Source: Peribacillus sp. FSL H8-0477 (GTDB lineage: Bacteria; Bacillota; Bacilli; Bacillales; DSM-1321). From it: a stretch of DNA of 64,000 bases. Both the position numbers and the translations under genes were made by a program. The stretch is taken from the NCBI RefSeq assembly GCF_038002765.1, contig NZ_JBBODE010000002.1, forward strand, positions 930,001 to 994,000. Direction: 5' to 3'. Positions 14,462-23,217 of this stretch are shown here, piece by piece. The notes beneath the pieces are model-generated. The model saw only the letters and a list, made by a program, of their open reading frames with translations, made no database searches and was not told the DNA's origin. Within the stretch, counting starts at the first letter, position 1, and every line of letters begins with the position of its first letter.

Positions 14462-16651
14462 ATGACAACTTATCCTTTAAATCGATCGAATCAAACGCTT
14501 GAACCACTATTTAACCCTAGATCTGTAGCCGTTTTAGGAGCATCAGCCACTAAATTTAAAATTGGTAATTTACAAGTGAAAACCCTTTTAGATGGTAAAT
14601 ATATCGGTGAAATTTATCCGATAAATCCTAAATCAAAAGAAATTGAAGGCTTAAAGTGTTATCCATCTTTAGCAGATGTACCGAATGATATCGACTTGGC
14701 TATCTTTTGTTTAGGTGCTGAACATGTAAAGCAAGGGTTAGAGGAATGTGCAAAAAAGAATGTTAAAGCAGCCATCATTTTTTCTGCCGGTTTTTCAGAA
14801 ACGGGTGCAGAAGGGATTGAAAAACAGAAAGAACTTACTGAGATTGCTAGACAAAATGGTATTCGAATAATTGGTCCTAACTGTGTTGGTTTAGTCAATT
14901 TGTCTAACGGGTTAATCGGAACGTTTTCTCCAGCAATATTATCCGTTCCTTTAGATGGGCAAAGAGGTGTTGGCTATGTCTCACAAAGCGGAGCGTTCGG
15001 TGTATTAACGTATATGGCAGCTGCCCAGAACGACCTTAGCTTTGATTATTTTGTGAGTGTGGGAAATGAAATGGAAACAGAGTTTGCTGATGTCGTAGAA
15101 TATATGGTTCATGATCCAAAGATAAAGATAATCAGTGGATACTTAGAAGGAGCAAAAAACCCAGATAAACTAAGAAACTTAGCTAAGGAAGCGCTGGATA
15201 AAAATAAACCGATTATTGTGATGAAGACAGGCCGAAGTAATGCCGGCAGTAGAGCTGCCGCTTCTCATACGGGTTCACTTGCTGGATCGGATAAAATATA
15301 TGACGCATTCTTTGAGCAATCAGGTATTGTCCGAGCCGACGATTATGAAGATATTATCTCCTTTTCTAAACTTTTTCTTTCCGATAAACTACCAACTGGG
15401 AGAAACACGGTTATCATCACTAGTTCTGGTGGACGGGGAATAAATGAAGCAGACCGTTGTGAATCATATGGACTGACGATTATTCCGCTAAGTGAAAAAA
15501 CTAAGGAAGAGATTAAGCTTCATATCCCTACTTTTGCAAGCGCTTCCAACCCAATTGATTTAACTGCTGCTGCCTCCGTATCGAATCCAGAATTATTTAT
15601 CGCTCCCTTAAGAGCTCTAGTTGAGGACCCGGATGTGGATAATATTATTTTTACAGAGTTTCCTAATTATTGGGGTGCTGATCATCCACTGTTAAAAGAA
15701 TTTATAGAGATATGTAGAGAGTCTACTAAATTTATATTCATTACCTCATTTCCTTTGGTAGGCATGTCGATTCCCCAAGGAACAGCAGAGCTTGTTAAAA
15801 ACGGGATTCCAGTTATACCCGGTAATCTACATCCAATCAGAGGGTTAGCAAAATTAGTAAAATACAGTGAATACTATCGAAAAAATAAAGAGCTGAATGA
15901 AATAAATCAACTTGAAACTCCTGCCTTAATAGAGAAGCAAGATATAGAAACATTATTGCATTCGGGAAAAACATTGAGTGAATTAGAAACAAGCACTATA
16001 TTGGATCACTATCAAATTCCCACGACAAATCGATTTTTAGCGGCGACAGCCGAAGAAGCATCAAATTATGCAACTATGATGGGTTACCCCGTTGTGTTGA
16101 AAGTGGACTCACCAGATATCCCACATAAAACGGAGGCAGATGCCATTCGATTGAATCTGAAAAATGAGCAAGAAGTAGTGTTGGCATTCAGTGAAATTAC
16201 TCGTAACGCACTGAATTATAAACCTGATGCTGCAATTAATGGGATTTCCGTTCAAGAGATGCTCCCAGAAGGAGTGGAAATTATCATAGGGGCGAATAAT
16301 GATTCAGTTTTCGGACCTGTCGTCATGTTCGGCCTAGGGGGAATCTTTGTAGAGGTTTTCAAAGATGTATCACTGAGGGTTGCACCTCTTACGAGAAAAG
16401 ACGCTTACGAAATGATTGAAGAAATCAAGGGGAATGCCATTCTAAAAGGTGCACGGGGGAAAGCTCCTGTTCATATCGAATCAATCATAGACGTGTTATT
16501 GAAAGTATCCGCATTGGTTACGGATTATAAAGATACTATCAAAGAATTGGATATAAACCCTCTAATCGTTTATGAAAATGGGATTAAAGCGGCGGATGCC
16601 ATGCTTGTGATTGGGAAAGAAGCAGAAGACAAAACCACGGTTAGGGGGTAG
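14462..16651 (+). CDS. NDP-forming acyl-CoA synthetase (fused subunits)
   Basis: 729 residues. Order: a CoA-binding Rossmann domain (FNPRSVAVLGASATKFKIGNLQ, about 17-38), a succinyl-CoA-ligase flavodoxin-like domain with QSGAFG and the GRSNAGSRAAASHTGSLAGSD stretch (the His is probably the phosphorylated one), and an ATP-grasp domain from about 500 (GYPVVLKVDSPDIPHKTEADAIRLNL). This is the single-chain form of ADP-forming acyl-CoA ligases, making acyl-CoA from an acid with ATP. RBS GGGGGAGAATT. It is the first gene of a same-strand run to 24492 and would activate the substrate. Confidence 0.85.
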   Translation: MTTYPLNRSNQTLEPLFNPRSVAVLGASATKFKIGNLQVKTLLDGKYIGEIYPINPKSKEIEGLKCYPSLADVPNDIDLAIFCLGAEHVKQGLEECAKKNVKAAIIFSAGFSETGAEGIEKQKELTEIARQNGIRIIGPNCVGLVNLSNGLIGTFSPAILSVPLDGQRGVGYVSQSGAFGVLTYMAAAQNDLSFDYFVSVGNEMETEFADVVEYMVHDPKIKIISGYLEGAKNPDKLRNLAKEALDKNKPIIVMKTGRSNAGSRAAASHTGSLAGSDKIYDAFFEQSGIVRADDYEDIISFSKLFLSDKLPTGRNTVIITSSGGRGINEADRCESYGLTIIPLSEKTKEEIKLHIPTFASASNPIDLTAAASVSNPELFIAPLRALVEDPDVDNIIFTEFPNYWGADHPLLKEFIEICRESTKFIFITSFPLVGMSIPQGTAELVKNGIPVIPGNLHPIRGLAKLVKYSEYYRKNKELNEINQLETPALIEKQDIETLLHSGKTLSELETSTILDHYQIPTTNRFLAATAEEASNYATMMGYPVVLKVDSPDIPHKTEADAIRLNLKNEQEVVLAFSEITRNALNYKPDAAINGISVQEMLPEGVEIIIGANNDSVFGPVVMFGLGGIFVEVFKDVSLRVAPLTRKDAYEMIEEIKGNAILKGARGKAPVHIESIIDVLLKVSALVTDYKDTIKELDINPLIVYENGIKAADAMLVIGKEAEDKTTVRG

Positions 16652-16657
16652 AAGCTA

Positions 16658-17116
16658 ATGGAACTTGATTATTTAAAGGGGTTAACAGGAACTCAATTTG
16701 TATTTGAAGTCGAAAAAAGACATATCCGTCAATTCGCAGAAGCAATTGGTGATTCTAATCCATTATATGTCGATGAAGAGTATGCTGCAAAAACCATGTA
16801 TGGAGGGATTATTGCACCACCCACCTTTCCTATTGCAATAGGGCAGGATAGTGGAGAAAGTTTGGATTTAAAACTCGATCAAAGAAGAATGTTGCATGGT
16901 GAACAGGAATTTATCTATAAACGCCCGATTCGACCCGGGGATAAATTATATTGCCAGATGAAAGTTTCAGATGTGTATGAACGCAACGGGAAAAAAGGGC
17001 CTATGCAGTTCGTGGTCCTTGATACAGAAATGAAAGATGAAGCTGATCAGTTGGTTGTGATAAGCCGTACAAATATTATCTATAAGCCGCTAAAAGCTAA
17101 AACCTCCACTAGTTGA
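16658..17116 (+). CDS. FAS1-like/MaoC N-terminal-type hydratase subunit
   Basis: 152 residues, one hotdog domain. DSNPLYVDEEYAAKTMYGGIIAPPTFPIAIGQ (about 33-64) is the N-terminal MaoC-like (FAS1-like dehydratase) pattern, and RPGDKLYCQMKVSDVYERNGKKGPMQFVVLDTE is the second β-layer. Such half-domains pair with a second hotdog carrying the catalytic Asp/His. Here that partner is the next gene. Six bases separate it from the synthetase stop. It resembles the N-terminal part of actinobacterial ChsH2 and probably forms a heteromeric enoyl-CoA hydratase. Confidence 0.78.
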   Translation: MELDYLKGLTGTQFVFEVEKRHIRQFAEAIGDSNPLYVDEEYAAKTMYGGIIAPPTFPIAIGQDSGESLDLKLDQRRMLHGEQEFIYKRPIRPGDKLYCQMKVSDVYERNGKKGPMQFVVLDTEMKDEADQLVVISRTNIIYKPLKAKTSTS

Positions 17117-17196
17117 TAAAGGTGTAATAGGTAAAGTGATGAAAGTGAAACCCGGATTCGCAATAGAATAGAGAGCTAATGAAAGGAGGAAAAGGA

Positions 17197-17613
17197 ATGC
17201 TTATTTATGAAGAGTTACAAGCAGGACAAAGGCTTACGTCACTTACCAAGGCAAGTGTAACTAAGGTGCAATTAGTCAAATATGCGGGTGCTTCAGGAGA
17301 TTTTAATCCGCTTCATACAGATGATGACTTCGCCAAAAAGATAGGCATGCAAGGGGTAATCGCCCACGGAATGCTGGTTATGGGCTTTCTAGGTGAATAT
17401 GTAATGAACTTAGCAGGGGATATAGCGGTACCAACAAACTTTAAAATGAGATTTGGTGCTATGACTGTACCAGGAGATCAAATTACATGTTCCGCTTTCG
17501 TTGAAAATGTCTATGAAGAGGAAGGAAAACGCTTTGTGCAACTGGAGCTTATTGCAGAAAAAGAACCAGAGCATGTTGTGGGATCAGGTCAAGTAGTCTT
17601 GCAATTTCAGTAG
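17197..17613 (+). CDS. MaoC-family enoyl-CoA hydratase subunit
   Basis: 138 residues from ATG 17197; AAAGGAGG at 17182-17189 fits this start rather than the ATG at 17179, which overlaps the RBS. The catalytic hydratase-2 motif is present: YAGASGDFNPLHTDDDFAKKIGMQGVIAHGML (Asp and His in D-F-N-P-L-H). It would provide the active site for the preceding non-catalytic-looking hotdog subunit, like ChsH1 with ChsH2. It adds water to a 2-enoyl-CoA. Confidence 0.82.
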   Translation: MLIYEELQAGQRLTSLTKASVTKVQLVKYAGASGDFNPLHTDDDFAKKIGMQGVIAHGMLVMGFLGEYVMNLAGDIAVPTNFKMRFGAMTVPGDQITCSAFVENVYEEEGKRFVQLELIAEKEPEHVVGSGQVVLQFQ

Positions 17614-17646
17614 ATTGTTTTAAGCAACTAAAAGGGAGGCTTTTTT

Positions 17647-18810
17647 ATGGTAAGCATAAAAGATCGGTACGCCATTGTTGGCGTAGGGGAAAGTGAACGA
17701 TCCAAGAATTCTGGTACAACGCCCTTACATATGGCATTGGATGCAGCACGGGCAGCATTAAATGACGCAGGGCTAGAAGCGAAGGATATCGATGGATTCA
17801 TGAGCTATTCAGAACATGATTCTTGTAGCTCACATCAGTTAGCCACGTATTTAGGCGTTCGGCCGAAATATGTTAAAGATATTATGGGTGGAGGCAGCAG
17901 TACGGAGATGTTAATCGCAGATGCTGTTGGTCTAATTGAAACAGGGCAAGTAAATACTGTTTTAATTTACCGTTCGATGAATGGGCGATCGGGTGTACGG
18001 ATGGGCGGAGGCGGCTGGGATGTAAATATGCTCCAGAATGCTTTTGAAGGGGGAAGTTTTATCATTCCTTATGGAGCGGGTAGTCCCTCTCAATGGTTCG
18101 GACTTTTTGCCACTCGTCATATGCATGAGACTGGATTAACTCAGGAACATCTTGGACATGTTTGCACAAGTTTTTATGAACATGCCCAAAGAAACCCTAA
18201 AGCCTATTTTTATGGTAAACCTTTAACGATGGAAGAATATAAAAAAACACCATATTTGAGTTTCCCGTTCAATAAGCACGACTTCTGTATGGAATCGGAT
18301 GAAGCAAATGCCATTATTGTCACTTCAGCTGAGCGCGCTAAAAATGGAAAATCTAAACCCGTATACATTATGGGGATATCTGCGAGGCAGTGTGTGTCAC
18401 ATGCACATTATTGGAACAACTTAGATGAAGTGGCAGCGGATTATGTTGCCCCTGAAGTGTATAAAATGGCGGGAGTGGGACCTGAAGATATTCATGTTGC
18501 TTCCATTTATGATTGTTATAGCTGGGTGGTCCTTCGACAATTAGAGGCCTATGGATTCGCACCACGAGGTGAAGTAGGGAACTTTGTAGCGGAAGGAAAC
18601 TTGCGTATGGGCGGGAAATTACCTTCTAATACTGCAGGTGGCATGTTGTCAGAAGGCTATACACATGGAATGAATAATGTTTTAGAGATTGTTCGGCAAG
18701 TTCGTCATGAATATAAAGGTACGGATCGTCAGGTTGAAAACTGTGAAATAGGAATATGTACTGGCTGGGCTGGTCCGGATATAGCCGGAGCTATGATTCT
18801 TAGAAATTAG
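17647..18810 (+). CDS. Thiolase-fold protein lacking the nucleophilic cysteine (Ltp2-like aldolase candidate)
   Basis: 387 residues, thiolase superfamily, SCP-x/lipid-transfer branch. Where thiolases have the C-x-S/G nucleophile, this reads VKDIMGGGSSTEMLIADAVGLI, with no Cys. The C-terminal loop that is normally G-H-P is NTAGGMLSEGYTHGMNNVLEIVRQVRH, a form seen in Ltp2-type aldolases of steroid degraders, which use Tyr residues and need a DUF35 partner. The next gene is exactly such a partner. It is therefore more likely a retro-aldol enzyme than a thiolase. RBS AAGGGAGGC. Confidence 0.78.
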   Translation: MVSIKDRYAIVGVGESERSKNSGTTPLHMALDAARAALNDAGLEAKDIDGFMSYSEHDSCSSHQLATYLGVRPKYVKDIMGGGSSTEMLIADAVGLIETGQVNTVLIYRSMNGRSGVRMGGGGWDVNMLQNAFEGGSFIIPYGAGSPSQWFGLFATRHMHETGLTQEHLGHVCTSFYEHAQRNPKAYFYGKPLTMEEYKKTPYLSFPFNKHDFCMESDEANAIIVTSAERAKNGKSKPVYIMGISARQCVSHAHYWNNLDEVAADYVAPEVYKMAGVGPEDIHVASIYDCYSWVVLRQLEAYGFAPRGEVGNFVAEGNLRMGGKLPSNTAGGMLSEGYTHGMNNVLEIVRQVRHEYKGTDRQVENCEIGICTGWAGPDIAGAMILRN

Positions 18811-18821
18811 GAGGGAACGAA

Positions 18822-19238
18822 ATGGATAATCAAAAACCAATTCCAGTAAAAACCCAAGATAACAGCCCATATTGGGATGGGGCAGATCGTCATGAACTAA
18901 TTTTACAAAAATGTAATAGTTGTCAAGAATATTCACATCCACCAGGACCGAGTTGTGCAAAATGCGGGGGTACCGAACTCAGCTGGGAAAGCCAAGGTAG
19001 TGAGATAAGTGGAAAAGTTTATTCGTATATCATATCTTATCGTCCTTTTTTGCCGGGATTTCAAGATGATTTACCACTCATCATTGCGATAGTTGAAATA
19101 GATAAATTGCCTAATGTCAGATTAATTGGGAATGTTCTGCAGTGTTCTACGGATGATATTCGAATTGGGCTGCCGGTCAAGATGATCTGGAAGGAACTAA
19201 CGGAAGAACGTTCTTTGCCACAATGGATTCAAGTTTAG
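18822..19238 (+). CDS. DUF35 OB-fold protein with zinc ribbon
   Basis: 138 residues. A rubredoxin-like zinc ribbon lies at about 28-48: CNSCQEYSHPPGPSCAKCGG (four Cys). An OB-fold follows: GKVYSYIISYRPFLPGFQDDLPLIIAIVEID and a late RIGLPVKMIWKEL. DUF35 proteins bind acyl-CoA and form complexes with SCP-x/Ltp2-type thiolase-fold enzymes. In ChsH2 the DUF35 domain is fused to a hydratase; here it is a separate gene 11 bases after the thiolase-fold gene, which suggests an obligate partner. RBS GGAGGGAACG. Confidence 0.85.
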   Translation: MDNQKPIPVKTQDNSPYWDGADRHELILQKCNSCQEYSHPPGPSCAKCGGTELSWESQGSEISGKVYSYIISYRPFLPGFQDDLPLIIAIVEIDKLPNVRLIGNVLQCSTDDIRIGLPVKMIWKELTEERSLPQWIQV

Positions 19239-19275
19239 ATCATTACATTTGTTCCAAAAAAGGGGGAAAGAAACC

Positions 19276-20472
19276 ATGGATTTTTCATTTTCAGTAAAAG
19301 AAGAAGAATTCCGACATGAATTAAGATCGTGGCTTGAACAAAATTTACCTGAAGGTTGGTTAGATGGATCTAGCCAAGTTTCTAAAGAAGAAGGTGAATC
19401 TGCCGCTTTCTTACGAGATTGGCAAAGGAAGTTATATGAAGGCGGGTGGGCAGGAATCGCTTGGCCGAAAAAATATGGCGGCCGGGAAGCCACATTGATG
19501 GAGGAAATTGTCTATCAACAGGAAATGGTCCGTGTTAAGGCACCGCCTCTTGTGAACTATGTAGGTCTTCACATGGTGGCTCCAACGCTTATGCAAATTG
19601 GTACGGAAGAACAAAAAGAAAGATACATTCAAAAAATCCTTACAGGAGAAGAAGTGTGGTGTCAAGGATATTCCGAACCGAATGCTGGTTCAGATTTAGC
19701 TGCCATTCAAACCAGTGCAATTAAGGATGGAGACCGATGGATTATTAATGGTCAAAAGGTATGGACAAGCTTTGGTCATCTTGCAGATCGCTGTTTCTTA
19801 CTCGCCAGAACAAATCATTTCGACAAAAAGCATAAAGGAATAACCGTGTTCCTTTTAGATATGAATCAACCAGGGGTAGAGACAAAGCCTATCATTCAAA
19901 TGGATGGGCAGCATGATTTTAATGAAGTGTATTTAAATGATGCGATTGCTTATGATGCTGATATTGTTGGAGAAGTGGATGAAGGGTGGAAGGTTTCCAT
20001 CGCTCTTCTTATGCATGAGAGAACAGGTATAGGGGCACAGGTTTTTACATTAGAGCAGCAATTCAATGACCTTGTATCAATGACGAAAGAATTGAAAGAA
20101 GACGATAAGCCGGTAATGGAAGATCCACTCGTTCGGAAAACAATGATAGATTTATACACTCGTTCTCGTGGTTCGCTATTAAACTATTATCGGAATTTAA
20201 CGAAGACATTAAAAAATGGGCGTCCAGGAGCAGAGGGTTCCATGGATAAATTATTGGTAAGTGAACTGACAAAGGACCTGCTTTCTCAATCAATTTCCTT
20301 ACAAGGTCATCAAGGCGTTCTATGGAAAGAAGATGCTATTTCAGGACAGTCATACTGGCAAGATAATTATCTCTATTCATTCGGCCAGACAATAGGCGGG
20401 GGGACAAGTGAAATACAAAAGAACACAATTGCAGAAAGAATACTAGGTTTACCGAAGGATATGGGACGTTAA
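19276..20472 (+). CDS. Acyl-CoA dehydrogenase, subunit 1
   Basis: 398 residues from ATG 19276 (RBS GGGGGAAAG). The mid-domain flavin/substrate motif is CQGYSEPNAGSDLAAIQTSA (about 130-150), then WIINGQKVWTSFGHLAD. The C-terminus has FGQTIGGGTSEIQKNTIAERILGLPKD, the FAD/tail motif of the family. The usual catalytic Glu position near that motif is Gly, as in many ACADs whose base lies elsewhere. It is adjacent to a second, shorter-motif ACAD, so an α2β2 heterotetramer is likely, as in FadE28/FadE29 of steroid degradation. Confidence 0.85.
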   Translation: MDFSFSVKEEEFRHELRSWLEQNLPEGWLDGSSQVSKEEGESAAFLRDWQRKLYEGGWAGIAWPKKYGGREATLMEEIVYQQEMVRVKAPPLVNYVGLHMVAPTLMQIGTEEQKERYIQKILTGEEVWCQGYSEPNAGSDLAAIQTSAIKDGDRWIINGQKVWTSFGHLADRCFLLARTNHFDKKHKGITVFLLDMNQPGVETKPIIQMDGQHDFNEVYLNDAIAYDADIVGEVDEGWKVSIALLMHERTGIGAQVFTLEQQFNDLVSMTKELKEDDKPVMEDPLVRKTMIDLYTRSRGSLLNYYRNLTKTLKNGRPGAEGSMDKLLVSELTKDLLSQSISLQGHQGVLWKEDAISGQSYWQDNYLYSFGQTIGGGTSEIQKNTIAERILGLPKDMGR

Positions 20473-20495
20473 ATCTAAAATAGGGGTGATGAAAA

Positions 20496-21662
20496 ATGGA
20501 TTTTTCTTTAAATCAAGAACAAGAGATGTTTAGGGGCTATGTTCGAAAATACTTAGATGGTGCAGGTCAAACGAAGGCTGCTCGTGAATTCATCAATGGT
20601 GATACAACATACTTACAAACTCTTCAAAGCGGACTGGCTGATTTAGGCTGTAATAGTATTAATGTTTCAGAAGAACATGGAGGAATGGGATTAGGTCCTC
20701 TGGATTTAATACCTGTTTTTGAAGAATACGGTCGTTCTTTATTACCCGGGCTTTATTTAGAAACAAATGCATTAGCTGTTCCCTTGTTAGAAAAATTCGG
20801 TTCGGAAGAACAAAAAGAAACGTATTTACCTTCTATTTCAAATGGAACGAAAACATTTTCTCTCGCATGGTTGGAGCAGGAAGGAAGTTATCATGCTTCT
20901 GGTATCAACCAATTAACAAAAGTAGAAAATGATTATTTACTTGTAAATGGTGTAAAATCGCTTGTTCCTGATGCAGAGTTGGCAGATCATTTTTTAACAC
21001 TAGTTCGTACCAATACAGGCAAAGGAACAGATGGGATATCCTTAATTATTGTCGATAAAACAGATGAAAATCTGACCATTCAAAGCCAGAAAAATATCGA
21101 TGAAACCCGTCATTTAGCGGAGCTTACTTTTAATCAAGTTAAAATTCCGAAAAATCGTATACTGGGAACTCTTCATCAAGGGTGGGATGTTCTCCAAGAG
21201 GGGTTACTTTCGTTCAACGCAGCGCTTTCGACTGTCATTGTTGGAGCGATGGAGAAAATAGTAGAAATGGCGACCGAGTATGCAAAAATTCGGGAACAAT
21301 TTGGTCAGCCTATCGGAAGATTTCAGGCTGTTAAACACAGAATAGTAGATATGAAGACAGATTTAGAGACAGCAAGATCATTGGCTTATTACGCAAACTG
21401 GGCGTTAGAAAGTCATGCGTCTGATCGTATTCAAGCAATTGCATGTGCACGAATATTTGCAACTGATGCCTTTATCCGCATCTCCGCTGATAATATCCAA
21501 ATTCATGGAGGTATTGGTTTTACAGAAGAAATGGATTGTCAGCTATATGTAAAACGTGCTCGATTTTATGAAAACTATTTAGGACGTACAGAACAATTTT
21601 ATAAACAAGCGGCAACCGCGTTAGGATGGTATGAAGAAAGTGCGGTCATCATTCCTGTTTAA
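20496..21662 (+). CDS. Acyl-CoA dehydrogenase, subunit 2
   Basis: 388 residues. The N-terminal helical part is MDFSLNQEQEMFRGYVRKYL. The C-terminal part carries REQFGQPIGRFQAVKHRIVDMKTDLETAR and IQIHGGIGFTEEMDCQLYVKRARFYENYLG. The usual G-S-D-x-A substrate loop and the G-T-S-E-I-Q tail are missing, so this subunit probably has only part of the flavin site and needs the preceding ACAD. RBS AGGGGTGATG; 23 bases after the first ACAD. Confidence 0.83.
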   Translation: MDFSLNQEQEMFRGYVRKYLDGAGQTKAAREFINGDTTYLQTLQSGLADLGCNSINVSEEHGGMGLGPLDLIPVFEEYGRSLLPGLYLETNALAVPLLEKFGSEEQKETYLPSISNGTKTFSLAWLEQEGSYHASGINQLTKVENDYLLVNGVKSLVPDAELADHFLTLVRTNTGKGTDGISLIIVDKTDENLTIQSQKNIDETRHLAELTFNQVKIPKNRILGTLHQGWDVLQEGLLSFNAALSTVIVGAMEKIVEMATEYAKIREQFGQPIGRFQAVKHRIVDMKTDLETARSLAYYANWALESHASDRIQAIACARIFATDAFIRISADNIQIHGGIGFTEEMDCQLYVKRARFYENYLGRTEQFYKQAATALGWYEESAVIIPV

Positions 21663-21699
21663 GTTATGGATACCCATTATGAAAGGGTGACGATAAATA

Positions 21700-23175
21700 G
21701 TGAAAATAGCAAATGAAATTAGGAATTATCAAAATGTTATTAATGGGAATCGAACTCACTCTTCTTCGGGAAAACAAATCGATAGTATCGATCCATCAAC
21801 GGGAAAGGTTTGGGCCACTATTCCTAGCAGTACAATTGAAGATGCTGAATCGGCAGTTGCAGCAGCTCGCAATGCGTTTGAAGGCTGGTCTTCGCTATCT
21901 GCTTTAGTACGTGCAGATTATTTGAGAAAAATTGGTGATCTAATCGTTCAACATGGAGAAGAGTTAGCTGAATTAGAAACAAGAGATAATGGGTGGGTAA
22001 TTAGGGAAACGAGCTATGGACTTATTCCTAGCTTAGCAAGTTATTGGTATGATGCAGCAGGAGCAACAGCAGCGGGCAGTAAGGGGGATACGGTCCAACT
22101 GGGTTCTTCAAGTGTTGGGTATACATTACGGGAACCTTTTGGGGTGATCGTTGGGATCCTTCCGTGGAACTCCCCTCTATTTACATTTACAGTTAAAGCA
22201 GCTTATGCGCTTGCAGCCGGGAATACCATCATACTAAAACCATCAGAGCTGGCCTCTGTCTCATCATTAAGGTACGGTGAATTAATTAATGAAATACTTC
22301 CACCTGGTACACTAAATGTTGTCTCAGGAGATGGAGTGGAAGTAGGGAATACACTAGTCTGCCATCCTAGCGTGAGTAGAGTGAGTTTAACTGGGTCTGG
22401 AAATACGGCTAGCGCGATTGCCCAATCTACAGCTCGAAATCCCAAACCGATGACGTTTGAGTTGGGTGGAAAATCCCCAAACATCATATTCGAGGACGCG
22501 GATCTTGAAAAAGCTGCACAAGGAGTTACACTCAACGGGATTTTCACAGGAAATGCAGGTCAAATATGTGTAGGTGGATCGAGAATTCTTATTCAAAGGT
22601 CGATTTTTGACAAGATGATTATGAAAATGAAAGAAGCTATTACCGAGCATAGTAAACTAGGAGATCCTATGCATCCAGAAAGTTCGATGGGTCCCATAGC
22701 TAATGCGATACATTATGAAAAGGTGTGTTCTTATATAGAGTTAGGAAAAAAAGAAGGTGGAGAAATTATCATCGGCGGCCGTCATGGCGGACAGAGTTTA
22801 TTACCTGATCATCCCCATTTAGCAGAAGGATTTTGGGTTGAACCTACATTAATCAAGGTGACCAGTAATTCTCTACGAATTTGCCAGGAGGAAGTATTCG
22901 GCCCAGTGGCGACCGTTATCCCGTTTGATACGGAAGAGGAAGCTATTAACATGGCCAACGATACTGCTTATGGACTGGGAGCTGGAGTTTGGACGACGAA
23001 TTTAAACCGAGCACATCGGATGATTCGTAAATTAGAATCAGGAAATGTCTGGGTCAATACATACCGGACAGTAGGTCCTGAATTGCCTTTTGGCGGCCAA
23101 AAAGGGAGTGGCTACGGTGTGGATTCCGTTTTAGAATTTACCCGGGAGAAAACGTGTTATATCGAAATCGGTTAA
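21700..23175 (+). CDS. NAD(P)-dependent aldehyde dehydrogenase
   Basis: 491 residues starting at GTG 21700 (RBS GAAAGGGTGACG). Catalytic motifs are intact: PWNSPLFTF, KPSELASVSS, FELGGKSPNIIFEDAD (Glu base) and NAGQICVGGSRILIQ (nucleophilic Cys), with C-terminal EVFGPVATVIPF and PFGGQKGSGYG. It oxidises an aldehyde to an acid. In this cluster it may remove the short aldehyde released by a retro-aldol step, but oxidation of an alcohol-derived substrate is also possible. Confidence 0.88.
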   Translation: MKIANEIRNYQNVINGNRTHSSSGKQIDSIDPSTGKVWATIPSSTIEDAESAVAAARNAFEGWSSLSALVRADYLRKIGDLIVQHGEELAELETRDNGWVIRETSYGLIPSLASYWYDAAGATAAGSKGDTVQLGSSSVGYTLREPFGVIVGILPWNSPLFTFTVKAAYALAAGNTIILKPSELASVSSLRYGELINEILPPGTLNVVSGDGVEVGNTLVCHPSVSRVSLTGSGNTASAIAQSTARNPKPMTFELGGKSPNIIFEDADLEKAAQGVTLNGIFTGNAGQICVGGSRILIQRSIFDKMIMKMKEAITEHSKLGDPMHPESSMGPIANAIHYEKVCSYIELGKKEGGEIIIGGRHGGQSLLPDHPHLAEGFWVEPTLIKVTSNSLRICQEEVFGPVATVIPFDTEEEAINMANDTAYGLGAGVWTTNLNRAHRMIRKLESGNVWVNTYRTVGPELPFGGQKGSGYGVDSVLEFTREKTCYIEIG

Positions 23176-23217
23176 ACTGCGAAGGAAATGAGAGGATTAG
23201 AAGAAGGGCGGTTATCT

